A stretch of 6,966 nucleotides of DNA, from contig CAOKFJ010000094.1 in NCBI GenBank assembly GCA_948467695.1, positions 1 to 6,966 of the forward strand, in the 5' to 3' direction. Both the position numbers and the translations under genes were made by a program. Positions 1 to 5,719 of this stretch are shown here, in pieces (the stretch's first letter is position 1; every line of letters begins with the position of its first letter). Source of the stretch: an uncultured Allobaculum sp. Its GTDB lineage: Bacteria > Bacillota_I > Bacilli_A > Erysipelotrichales > Erysipelotrichaceae. The notes under the pieces are model-generated. The model saw only the letters and a list, made by a program, of their open reading frames with translations, did no database searches and was not told where the DNA came from.

Positions 1-71
1 CAACCAGCGTTTTCGCCTATATTTAAGGATGATTTGTGCACTTGGGAAGCTCGCTTCCGAAGCGCTCAATT

Positions 72-100
72 AATATAACACCGAGCATCAGCCGATGCAA
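72..100 (-). promoter_or_regulatory. Possible leftward promoter with palindrome in its spacer
   Basis: On the minus strand a -35-like TTGCAT (95-100) and a -10-like TATATT (72-77) are separated by exactly 17 nt. A short palindrome, GCATC-4 nt-GATGC (85-98), overlaps the spacer and the -35 box, as a repressor site might. Transcription would leave the window to the left, so the gene served cannot be seen. The boxes match the sigma-A consensus only partly, and such matches arise by chance in AT-rich DNA. Confidence 0.3.
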
Positions 101-121
101 GTTTTAATTGTGAAAAAATTT

Positions 122-163
122 TAGTGTTTAATTTGTATACAGTCGTTCACAAATCGAACACTA
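122..163. repeat. Imperfect inverted repeat, 12 paired bases
   Basis: The arms are TAGTGTT-TA-ATTTG (122-135) and CAAAT-CG-AACACTA (150-163). They pair at 12 of 14 positions, with one symmetrical 2-nt mismatch and a 14-nt centre. No T tract follows on either strand as in a terminator, so an operator or a structured leader fits better. No protein or function can be assigned. Confidence 0.45.
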
Positions 164-203
164 TCTCTTGCTGTTCATTTAGAGCATCTCAGACGCTGTA
201 TTA

Positions 204-220
204 AGATTGTATAACAATCT
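204..220. repeat. Short perfect inverted repeat
   Basis: AGATTGT (204-210) and ACAATCT (214-220) are perfect 7-nt arms around a 3-nt centre. A third copy of ATTGT follows at 223-227. The compact dyad resembles a regulator binding site, but no promoter clearly overlaps it, and it could be chance in AT-rich sequence. Confidence 0.35.
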
Positions 221-375
221 CGATTGTGCATTTAGATCCAATCAACCTTGAATGCAGCTGCACGTTTCAGGCATCAGCTTGCGCTAAACAGCGTTCCAAA
301 TTTTGTCAAAAAAATCAAAAGAAACTCCTGCTTGCTGCAGTTGTATCGTTCCCTATATTCACTCTGCTGCATATG

Positions 376-417
376 AAAAAAAGCCGACTGAACAGGTTGA
401 TGCTCTGTCAGTCGGCT
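376..417 (-). terminator. Intrinsic terminator of the prfA-prmC-map operon
   Basis: Read on the minus strand, a GC-rich stem is formed by AGCCGACTG (382-390) and CAGTCGGCT (409-417). It is extended by ACAG/CTGT (392-395 with 405-408) after one bulged base, leaving a 9-nt loop. A run of seven T on the minus strand (A376-A382 on plus, whose last base also pairs in the stem) follows directly. It lies about 110 nt after the map stop codon with no convincing gene between, so it should end the leftward operon. Confidence 0.92.
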
Positions 418-525
418 GATTCTTTAGTTTTTTGTCCGGATCGATCATTTCATTGTCGATTCTTTTCTTTATGCCTCGCGGCAGCTTCGTTTGCAGAAGT
501 TTCTGGCATTCAGCCAATTGGCGTC

Positions 526-1395
526 TTACCAGGCGATGATTTCAATGCCGTCTTCGGTAACAGCCAGAGTATTCTCCCACTGTGCCGACAGTTTCCCGTC
601 ATCGGTATAGGAAGTCCAGTCGTTATCCGCATCGATGAAGAGCGAAGCTACGCCTTCGTTGATCATCGGTTCAATGGTGAATACCATTCCCGGAGCCAGA
701 ATCATTCCGGTTCCTTTGATTCCGACATGGTGAACATACGGGTCTTCATGGAAATCGTTTCCGACACCATGTCCGCAGAAATCAGTCACAACGGAATAGC
801 CGTTTTTATGCGCAATTTCCTGAATAGCCGCACCGATATCTCCAAGGTGTCCCCAGGGTTTTACCGCTGCAAGTCCGGCTTCCAGGCACTCTTTGGTTAC
901 ATCAACGAGTTTTCTGGCATTTTCGCTGACTTCGCCGATGCAGAACATGCGGGATGCATCGGCATAGTGGCCATTCACGATGGTTGTGCAGTCTACATTG
1001 ACGATATCCCCGTCTTCAAGAACGGTATCATCCGGAATGCCGTGGCAGATCGCATCGTTGATGGATGTGCAGCAGCTTTTCGGGAACCCTTCATAGCCAA
1101 GGCAGGCAGGAATGCCGCCATGAGCGACGGTATAGTCATGCACAAGTTTGTCCACTTCTTCTGTGGTCATTCCGGCATGAATCTTCTCGGCAACGAGATC
1201 GAGTGCGCCATTGTTGATCTTGGCTGCCTCGCGGATCCATTTCAGATCCTCTTCGTTTTTAATCAGTTTCTTGCGGGGAACTTTTTCTCCCGCCTTTTTC
1301 AGTTCATCAATTTTGCGGTCAAATGCCTCGTGGCATTTTTTATATTTCTTTCCGCTGCCACACCAGCATGGATCATTGCGAGAAATCGTATGCAT
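526..1395 (-). CDS. map: Type I methionine aminopeptidase with N-terminal SEC-C zinc motif
   Basis: This 289-residue cytoplasmic metallopeptidase removes the initiator methionine from new proteins. The pita-bread fold signature is complete: His118 (CHGIP), Asp135 (VNVDC), Asp146 (YADASR), His209 (CGHGVG), His216, Glu242 (TIEPM) and Glu274 (WENT), which match the metal ligands and substrate-binding His residues of the family. In front of the catalytic domain is a SEC-C knuckle, Cys10-x-Cys12-x8-Cys21-His22, which should bind zinc. This makes the protein longer than the roughly 260 residues of the minimal enzyme. The SEC-C form is known in Gram-positives. The start is fixed by AAGGAGA six bases upstream; this site lies inside the end of prmC, which stops 2 nt before the ATG. 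It is the last gene of the leftward operon, followed by a strong terminator. Confidence 0.97.
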   Translation of the reverse strand: MHTISRNDPCWCGSGKKYKKCHEAFDRKIDELKKAGEKVPRKKLIKNEEDLKWIREAAKINNGALDLVAEKIHAGMTTEEVDKLVHDYTVAHGGIPACLGYEGFPKSCCTSINDAICHGIPDDTVLEDGDIVNVDCTTIVNGHYADASRMFCIGEVSENARKLVDVTKECLEAGLAAVKPWGHLGDIGAAIQEIAHKNGYSVVTDFCGHGVGNDFHEDPYVHHVGIKGTGMILAPGMVFTIEPMINEGVASLFIDADNDWTSYTDDGKLSAQWENTLAVTEDGIEIIAW

Positions 1396-1397
1396 GA

Positions 1398-2267
1398 TTA
1401 TTCTCCTTCTTTCTCCATTCGAACAATCAGAATCCGGTCTTTGCCGTTGATATCCTTGAGTACAGTCACTTCCGCTTCAGGGAAGAATCGGGCAGCCAGA
1501 TTTTTCAGACGATCGCCCTGGTCCCAGCCCATCTCAAAGCACATCACGCCTCCGGGATTGAGTACCTGGTCGGCTTTTTTAAAGATTTTGCGGTAAAAAT
1601 ACAGACCATCTTCTCCGCCGAACAGCGCTACTTCGGGCTCATAGTCCACAACGCTGTGTTCCATTTCCTCATTCACAGGAATATACGGCGGGTTGGAAAC
1701 CAGCACATCACAGTGCATATTGCGTTCAATAAACGGTTCAAGCATATCTCCCTGCAGGAAAACAACAGATCCGCCAAGCTTTTCATTGTTGGCATACGCT
1801 GTTTCGAGCGCTTCTTTGGAAATATCCGAAGCGTACACATCAAGCGCTTTGTTTTCCAGCGAAAGGGTAATGCCGATCGCGCCGCTTCCGGTAGCTACAT
1901 CAAAAACAACCGGGTGCTTCATCTCTTCGACTTCGCAAAGGTTGTCGCATTCGATCAGCACCTGTCCAGTCAGTTCTTCCGTTTCCGGACGGGGAATCAG
2001 CACGCTTTCGTTCACGATGAAATCGTATCCGTAGAAGTTTTCGTAGCCCAGAACATAGCCGAGAGGCTCGCCTTTTTCCATGCGATGCACTCCCTCGAGA
2101 TAATCTGTCTGGATTTCGGGATCGACTTCTTCTTCCATCTGCATATAGAGATTTACATCTTTTTTACTGCACAGTTCCGTGAGCAGGAACATTGCCGCCT
2201 GATCGGACTGATCTGCGGCAACCAGCCGCTCTTTGCCTTCTTTCAGCAAATCGCGATAACAGATCAT
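1398..2267 (-). CDS. prmC: Peptide chain release factor N5-glutamine methyltransferase
   Basis: This enzyme uses S-adenosylmethionine to methylate the side-chain amide of the glutamine in the GGQ motif of release factors, which speeds peptide release. The 289-residue length is typical. An N-terminal helical substrate-binding domain (about 1-80) leads into the Rossmann-type methyltransferase. Visible motifs are PRPETEEL (92-99), the SAM-binding glycine loop DVATGSGAIGI (123-133), the acidic residue in ASDIS (146-150) and the diagnostic NPPY (192-195) that holds the target amide. Its ATG overlaps the prfA stop codon by 4 nt (ATGA), so the two are probably translationally coupled, and its most likely substrate is the upstream gene product. 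GGAG lies 10 nt before the start. The symbol hemK is an older name for the same family. Confidence 0.97.
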   Translation of the reverse strand: MICYRDLLKEGKERLVAADQSDQAAMFLLTELCSKKDVNLYMQMEEEVDPEIQTDYLEGVHRMEKGEPLGYVLGYENFYGYDFIVNESVLIPRPETEELTGQVLIECDNLCEVEEMKHPVVFDVATGSGAIGITLSLENKALDVYASDISKEALETAYANNEKLGGSVVFLQGDMLEPFIERNMHCDVLVSNPPYIPVNEEMEHSVVDYEPEVALFGGEDGLYFYRKIFKKADQVLNPGGVMCFEMGWDQGDRLKNLAARFFPEAEVTVLKDINGKDRILIVRMEKEGE

Positions 2268-3343
2268 AGGGATTCTTCTCCGGCGAGTTTTGCCTGCTGA
2301 TCCGCTTTCTGGAGCGCCTGCATCAGATCTTCCAGACGACCATCAATAATACGGTCGAGCTGGTTGACGGTATAGCCGATACGGTGGTCGGTTACACGGT
2401 TCTGCGGGTAGTTGTAGGTTCTGATTTTTTCCGCGCGGTCGCCAGTACCGATTTTGGTTTTGCGTTCAGCTTCATTCTTTTCGTCAATTGCACGCTGACG
2501 TTCTTCTTTAACACGCGCAGCGATGGTAGCCAGAGCCGTAGCGCGGTTTTCGTGCTGGGAACGGCCGTCCTGACATTTAACAACGATGCCTGTAGGCTTG
2601 TGAATAATACGAACCGCGGAGTCGGTCTTGTTGACGTGCTGTCCGCCGGCTCCCGAAGCGCGCATGGTTTCGATCTCGAGATCGTTCATATCAATATCAA
2701 AATCTTCTTCATCAATTTCGGCATAGCACAGAACGGTAGCCGTCGAAGTCTGAATTCGTCCCTGAGATTCTGTCTTGGGCACACGCTGTACACGATGCGA
2801 TCCGCTTTCGTATTTCAGCGTTCCGTAAACATGCTGCCCGGAAACCTTAAAGGAGATAAGAGAGAAACCGCCGGCATCGGATTCTTCAGCGTCGATAACT
2901 TCCACTTTCCATCCTTTGCTTTCAGCGTATTTTGCATACATGCGGTACAGGTCGCCCGCAAAGATATTGGCTTCATCGCCGCCGGCTGCACCGCGGATTT
3001 CCATAAAGGCGTTGTGGGAATCGTTGGGATCTGTCGGCACGAGAAGAAGTTCAAGTTTGGAAATCAGATCGGAAATGCGGGGTTCGAGTTCGGCGATCTC
3101 CATTTTTGCCATTTCGCGAATTTCCTTGTCGTTTTCCTCGAGGAGCACCTGCGCGTCCTCCAGACCGGCTTTCGCATCTTTATATTCTGTATAAACCTCA
3201 ATAATCGGTGTCAGCTCATTGGCTTCACGTCCAAGTTTGGACATCTGCCGGCGATCGCTGACGACGGTGGGATCCATCATTTTTTCATTAATTTCGTCCA
3301 GACGCGCAGCGAGTGAATCCAGACGTTCTTCCATTTTAGCCAT
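2264..3343 (-). CDS. prfA: Peptide chain release factor 1 (RF1)
   Basis: RF1 reads UAA and UAG in the ribosomal A site and triggers hydrolysis of peptidyl-tRNA. The 359 residues match the family length. An N-terminal helical domain (about 1-110) is followed by the codon-recognition domain with the PxT tripeptide as PKT (189-191), which marks RF1 rather than RF2 (SPF). The catalytic GGQ is at 233-235 within GAGGQHVNKTDSAVRI. The C-terminal IRTYNYPQNRVTDHRI (307-322) is also typical. One oddity is Gln198 in GRIQTS, where characterised RF1 proteins have His (GRIHTS); that His stacks on the second stop-codon base. The start is supported by AAAGGA eight bases upstream of the ATG. A second in-frame ATG three codons later is possible but less well placed. 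It is first in the operon with prmC and map. Confidence 0.98.
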   Translation of the reverse strand: MAKMEERLDSLAARLDEINEKMMDPTVVSDRRQMSKLGREANELTPIIEVYTEYKDAKAGLEDAQVLLEENDKEIREMAKMEIAELEPRISDLISKLELLLVPTDPNDSHNAFMEIRGAAGGDEANIFAGDLYRMYAKYAESKGWKVEVIDAEESDAGGFSLISFKVSGQHVYGTLKYESGSHRVQRVPKTESQGRIQTSTATVLCYAEIDEEDFDIDMNDLEIETMRASGAGGQHVNKTDSAVRIIHKPTGIVVKCQDGRSQHENRATALATIAARVKEERQRAIDEKNEAERKTKIGTGDRAEKIRTYNYPQNRVTDHRIGYTVNQLDRIIDGRLEDLMQALQKADQQAKLAGEESL

Positions 3344-3391
3344 TGCTTACATCCTTTCCGAGGTTGTCTAATGACAATCCATATCGTTTTC

Positions 3392-3428
3392 ATTATAGCA
3401 AACAACCCATTCTCGCACGCTTTGTCAA
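3392..3428 (-). promoter_or_regulatory. Probable prfA operon promoter (extended -10)
   Basis: On the minus strand a perfect TATAAT (3392-3397) is preceded by TGC (3398-3400), giving the extended -10 form TGnTATAAT. A perfect TTGACA also lies upstream (3423-3428), but the spacer is 25 nt, too long for one sigma-A promoter, so the extended -10 probably carries the activity. Transcription would start near 3385, giving a leader of about 40 nt. That leader contains a small inverted repeat TTGTC-4 nt-GACAA (3364-3377) upstream of the prfA Shine-Dalgarno site. Confidence 0.65.
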
Positions 3429-3743
3429 GTCTTGCTCAAAAAGAAGTTGAATCCAATTCTGTTTTTGAAACAAATCTTTGCCGCCAGCTTGACGATTTTC
3501 ATTGTTCCAATTCTTTTCACTTGCTCAGGCGCTTGTAAGTAAAGCAGTATTGCGAGAGATTTTCGTGCAGGCTATACGTCCGCGCAGAAAATATGCGGTA
3601 CACTCAACATCCCAGATACCTTATACGACACATGCGGCAAAGACGGTTTAAAAACAATAAATGCTCAGAATGATCGTAATTTTTCATTCGTGGAAAATTA
3701 TATAAACCATAACAGGCATTGACTGTACGTCACAGGTCGCAAG

Positions 3744-3772
3744 TTGAACGGGTATTCGGATACGGATACAAT
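3744..3772 (+). promoter_or_regulatory. galU-tatD promoter (sigma-A type)
   Basis: TTGAAC (3744-3749) and TACAAT (3767-3772) are separated by exactly 17 nt, each differing from consensus by one base. Transcription would start near 3779, leaving a leader of about 50 nt before the galU ATG. The placement and spacing make this the best promoter candidate for the rightward operon. Confidence 0.75.
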
Positions 3773-3775
3773 AAT

Positions 3776-3814
3776 AGATGTAAGTTTCATCTGAAATTGC
3801 ATCCTCAGTGCAAT
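3776..3814 (+). promoter_or_regulatory. Two small hairpins in the galU leader
   Basis: Two stem-loops sit in tandem between the promoter and the ribosome binding site. The first is AGATG (3776-3780) pairing with CATCT (3788-3792). The second is ATTGCA (3796-3801) pairing with TGCAAT (3809-3814). Both have 7-nt loops. The second ends 2 nt before the Shine-Dalgarno sequence and could affect translation initiation or mRNA stability. The stems are short and weak, and the first would overlap the transcription start, so function is uncertain. Confidence 0.35.
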
Positions 3815-3816
3815 CC

Positions 3817-3824
3817 GGAAGGAG
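3817..3824 (+). promoter_or_regulatory. galU ribosome binding site that fixes the start
   Basis: GGAAGGAG lies 5 nt before the ATG at 3830. This decides the start against an upstream in-frame TTG at 3719, which would add 37 residues unlike any GalU and would begin upstream of the promoter. Confidence 0.92.
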
Positions 3825-3829
3825 TATTC

Positions 3830-4729
3830 ATGGAACAAAAAGTCCGCAAAGCGGTCATTCCCGCTGCAGGCTTCGGAACACGATTCCTGCCTGCCACCAA
3901 AGCTATCCCCAAGGAAATGCTTCCGATTGTCGATATCCCGACAATTCAATACATCATCGAAGAAGCCGTTCAGTCCGGCATTGAAGAAATCTGCCTGATC
4001 ACCAATTCCTACAAACAGAGCATTGAAAACCACTTCGACCGTTCCTTCGAACTCGAGGAAAAGCTCAAAGCGAGCGGCGACGAAGAACATCTGGAAATGA
4101 TTCAGAAAATCACCGACATGGTCAATATCGTTTCCGTACGTCAGAAAACTCCGAAAGGACTTGGTCATGCCATTTTATGCGCCAAAAGCTTCGTCGGCAA
4201 CGAACCGTTTGCGGTTCTGCTTGGCGATGACATTGTCGTCAATCAGGACGGTCCCGGCGCAATCCGCCAGCTGATGGATATTTACGAATCCACCGGCAAA
4301 AGCGTTGTCGGCGTACAGCCTGTTGCCGAAGAAAACGTTTCGAAATACGGCATCATCGATCCTCAGGAAAATATCAGCGATGGACTGATGACTGTATCCA
4401 CATTCGTGGAAAAGCCGAAAAAGGAAGATGCGCCCTCGAATATGGCTATTCTCGGCCGCTATGTTCTCAGCCCGAAAATCTTTGAAAAACTCGAAACCCA
4501 GGCTTATGGAGCCGGTCATGAAATTCAGCTGACCGATGCCATTGACCGCCTCGCCAAGGAAGATACCGTCTATGCCAAACAGTTCGAAGGCAATCGCTAT
4601 GACGTAGGCGATCGCAAAGGCTTCCTGCAGGCGCAGATCGAATTTGCGCTCAACCGCGACGATACCCGCGAAGCGATGGAAGAGATTATCGAAAATCTGG
4701 GCTACATCAAGGATCCAAATCGTTCATGA
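3830..4729 (+). CDS. galU: UTP-glucose-1-phosphate uridylyltransferase
   Basis: This cytoplasmic enzyme (GtaB in Bacillus) makes UDP-glucose and pyrophosphate from UTP and glucose 1-phosphate, feeding teichoic acid, glycolipid, capsule or galactose pathways. The 299-residue length is normal. The nucleotide-binding signature AAGFGTRFLPATKAIPKEML occupies 12-31. QKTPKGLGHAI (105-115), LGDD (131-134), VEKP (193-196), HEIQLTDAI (230-238) and YDVGDRKG (257-264) follow in family order. Small departures such as GAGHEIQLTD where GGEIQLTD is common look harmless. It is the first gene of a rightward operon, with its own sigma-A-like promoter and a strong Shine-Dalgarno site, and its stop codon overlaps the tatD start. 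The close paralogue family RfbA is excluded by the PATKAIPKEMLP signature. Confidence 0.97.
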   Translation: MEQKVRKAVIPAAGFGTRFLPATKAIPKEMLPIVDIPTIQYIIEEAVQSGIEEICLITNSYKQSIENHFDRSFELEEKLKASGDEEHLEMIQKITDMVNIVSVRQKTPKGLGHAILCAKSFVGNEPFAVLLGDDIVVNQDGPGAIRQLMDIYESTGKSVVGVQPVAEENVSKYGIIDPQENISDGLMTVSTFVEKPKKEDAPSNMAILGRYVLSPKIFEKLETQAYGAGHEIQLTDAIDRLAKEDTVYAKQFEGNRYDVGDRKGFLQAQIEFALNRDDTREAMEEIIENLGYIKDPNRS

Positions 4730-5508
4730 TCACCGATACACACTGCCATTTGACCTGCGACGAACTTTATCCCAAAGCGGATGAGCTCATGCAAAGCGCC
4801 ATCGATGCGGGCGTTGATCTGATGATGGTCATGTGCACAAACAAGGAAGAATACGATCGTGCTCTGCTTCTCAAAGAAAAATATCCCGATCACGTCAAAC
4901 TTGCATGGGGCTGGTTTCCCGAAGATGCCAAAACCATCACCCAGGCGGATCTCGACCTTCTCGAAGAAGAAGCGATGAGCGGACGCATGGACGTGCTTGG
5001 CGAAATCGGTCTGGACTACTACTGGGACCAGAGCTTCAAGGAAGAACAGAAAAAGCTGTTCATCGCACAGCTCGAGATCGCCAACAGAGCCGGACTTCCG
5101 GTTTCCATTCATATGCGGGACGCCTCGCGCGACACCATGGATATTCTCGAAGCGCATGCGAAGACACCGATTATCTTTCACTGCTTCTCCGGATCGCTGC
5201 CGATCATGCAGGAAGCACTCAAGCTTGATTCGATGATCTCGTTCGCCGGACCGATCACCTACAAAAACAACAAACAAGGACCAGTCAACGTCCAGAACTG
5301 CCCGATCGACCGCATTCTGAGCGAAACCGATTCTCCCTATCTTGCTCCTGTTCCGTACCGGGGCAAGCGCAACCAGCCGGCTTTCGTTGCCGCGACCGCG
5401 CAGAAAATCGCCGATTTCAAAGAAACGGATGCCGATACGCTGAATGCGCAGATTCGCGCAAATTTTCTGTCGCTGTTTGATCCGCGCTCAAAATCAGAAA
5501 AAGCTTAA
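4726..5508 (+). CDS. tatD: TatD family metal-dependent deoxyribonuclease
   Basis: TatD proteins are cytoplasmic TIM-barrel metalloenzymes of the amidohydrolase superfamily, with DNase or 3'-5' exonuclease activity. This one has 260 residues, the usual length. Metal and active-site residues are all present: His6 and His8 (DTHCH), Glu93 (GEIGLD), His129 (SIHMRDA), His152 (FHCFSG) and Asp202 (ETDSPYLAP). The conserved GxHP motif after strand 2 reads WGWFPED (61-67), with Phe64 in place of His. The ATG overlaps the galU stop by 4 nt, and the only nearby Shine-Dalgarno-like sequence (AAGGA, 4709-4713) is 12 nt away, so translation is probably coupled to galU. Linkage to galU gives no obvious functional clue. 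Substrate within the family cannot be told from sequence. A strong terminator follows 7 nt after the stop. Confidence 0.93.
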   Translation: MITDTHCHLTCDELYPKADELMQSAIDAGVDLMMVMCTNKEEYDRALLLKEKYPDHVKLAWGWFPEDAKTITQADLDLLEEEAMSGRMDVLGEIGLDYYWDQSFKEEQKKLFIAQLEIANRAGLPVSIHMRDASRDTMDILEAHAKTPIIFHCFSGSLPIMQEALKLDSMISFAGPITYKNNKQGPVNVQNCPIDRILSETDSPYLAPVPYRGKRNQPAFVAATAQKIADFKETDADTLNAQIRANFLSLFDPRSKSEKA

Positions 5509-5515
5509 TCCATTC

Positions 5516-5560
5516 ATATGAAAAATCCCTGAACGCTCAAAGCTCAGGGATTTTTCATAT
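5516..5560 (+). terminator. Intrinsic terminator of galU-tatD
   Basis: Perfect 17-nt arms (5516-5532 and 5544-5560) enclose an 11-nt loop. The core is CCCTGA/TCAGGG, flanked by A5 on the left arm and T5 on the right arm, so the right arm supplies the U tract on plus-strand RNA. The symmetry means it could also stop transcription coming leftward. It lies immediately after the tatD stop codon. Confidence 0.9.
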
Positions 5561-5632
5561 ACGCGCATCGCCTGCATGCCAAACGGTTTTCAAAGCATTA
5601 CAGAAGAAAATGCCAGGCATAAACAAAACATA

Positions 5633-5687
5633 AAAGGAGCTGCATGGTTTTGCGCAGATTTATTGCGCCTGACCATGCAGCTCCTTT
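5633..5687 (-). terminator. Large hairpin terminator of prs
   Basis: Perfect 16-nt arms (5633-5648 and 5672-5687) pair through the core GGAGCTGCATGG. The 23-nt apical region holds a further 5-bp stem, GCGCA/TGCGC (5652-5656 with 5664-5668). On minus-strand RNA the stem is followed by the T-rich TTTTATGTTTTGTTT. It begins about 33 nt after the prs stop codon. The plus-strand side is also T-rich, so it may act as a back-up for the tatD side. Confidence 0.85.
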
Positions 5688-5719
5688 AGTTTTCAGATTT
5701 TATTCACCGAAGAAACAAA

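Larger units (their letters stand above)
1..375. other. Non-coding stretch with inverted repeats, no gene seen
   Basis: I find no convincing coding region here. The only long open frame that touches it on the plus strand begins near 226 and runs antisense through map, so it is a shadow. The stretch is AT-rich in parts and contains several short inverted repeats (45-58, 85-98, 122-163 and 204-220, the last three listed separately) and a possible leftward promoter at 72-100. It most likely separates the map terminator from a gene to the left of the window. No tRNA or recognised riboswitch is visible. Confidence 0.5.
3344..3829. other. Divergent intergenic region between prfA and galU
   Basis: This 486-bp spacer separates two operons transcribed away from each other. 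The left end holds the prfA promoter and leader, and the right end holds the galU promoter, leader hairpins and ribosome binding site. The middle, about 3430-3740, has no recognised RNA gene. On the plus strand one frame is open from about 3402 to 3722 except for a single TAA at 3540-3542, but it has no Shine-Dalgarno-supported start and no family that I recognise, so it is not called as a gene. Confidence 0.55.

Noticed and set aside
85..110. GCATC/GATGC hairpin followed by T-rich sequence as a rightward terminator
   Set aside because: The stem is only 5 bp and the T run is interrupted; a promoter-overlapping palindrome on the other strand explains it as well.
450..509. Minus-strand 19-codon frame between map and its terminator
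   Set aside because: There is no Shine-Dalgarno site, it is very short and has no recognisable product, so it is treated as 3' untranslated sequence.
226..1596. Plus-strand open frame of 456 codons
   Set aside because: It lies antisense to map and the end of prmC, both of which have complete family motifs and Shine-Dalgarno sites; its translation matches no family I know and crosses the map terminator.
2384..3316. Plus-strand open frame of 310 codons antisense to prfA
   Set aside because: This is a mirror frame caused by the codon bias of prfA. The translation is Phe/Ser-rich with no recognisable domain, and RF1 on the other strand is certain.
3678..3699. AATTTT/AAAATT dyad upstream of galU
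   Set aside because: It consists of A and T only, is short, and is expected by chance in AT-rich intergenic DNA.
3719..3829. N-terminal extension of galU from a TTG
   Set aside because: It adds 37 residues unlike the family and starts upstream of the probable promoter, while GGAAGGAG sits 5 nt before the ATG at 3830.
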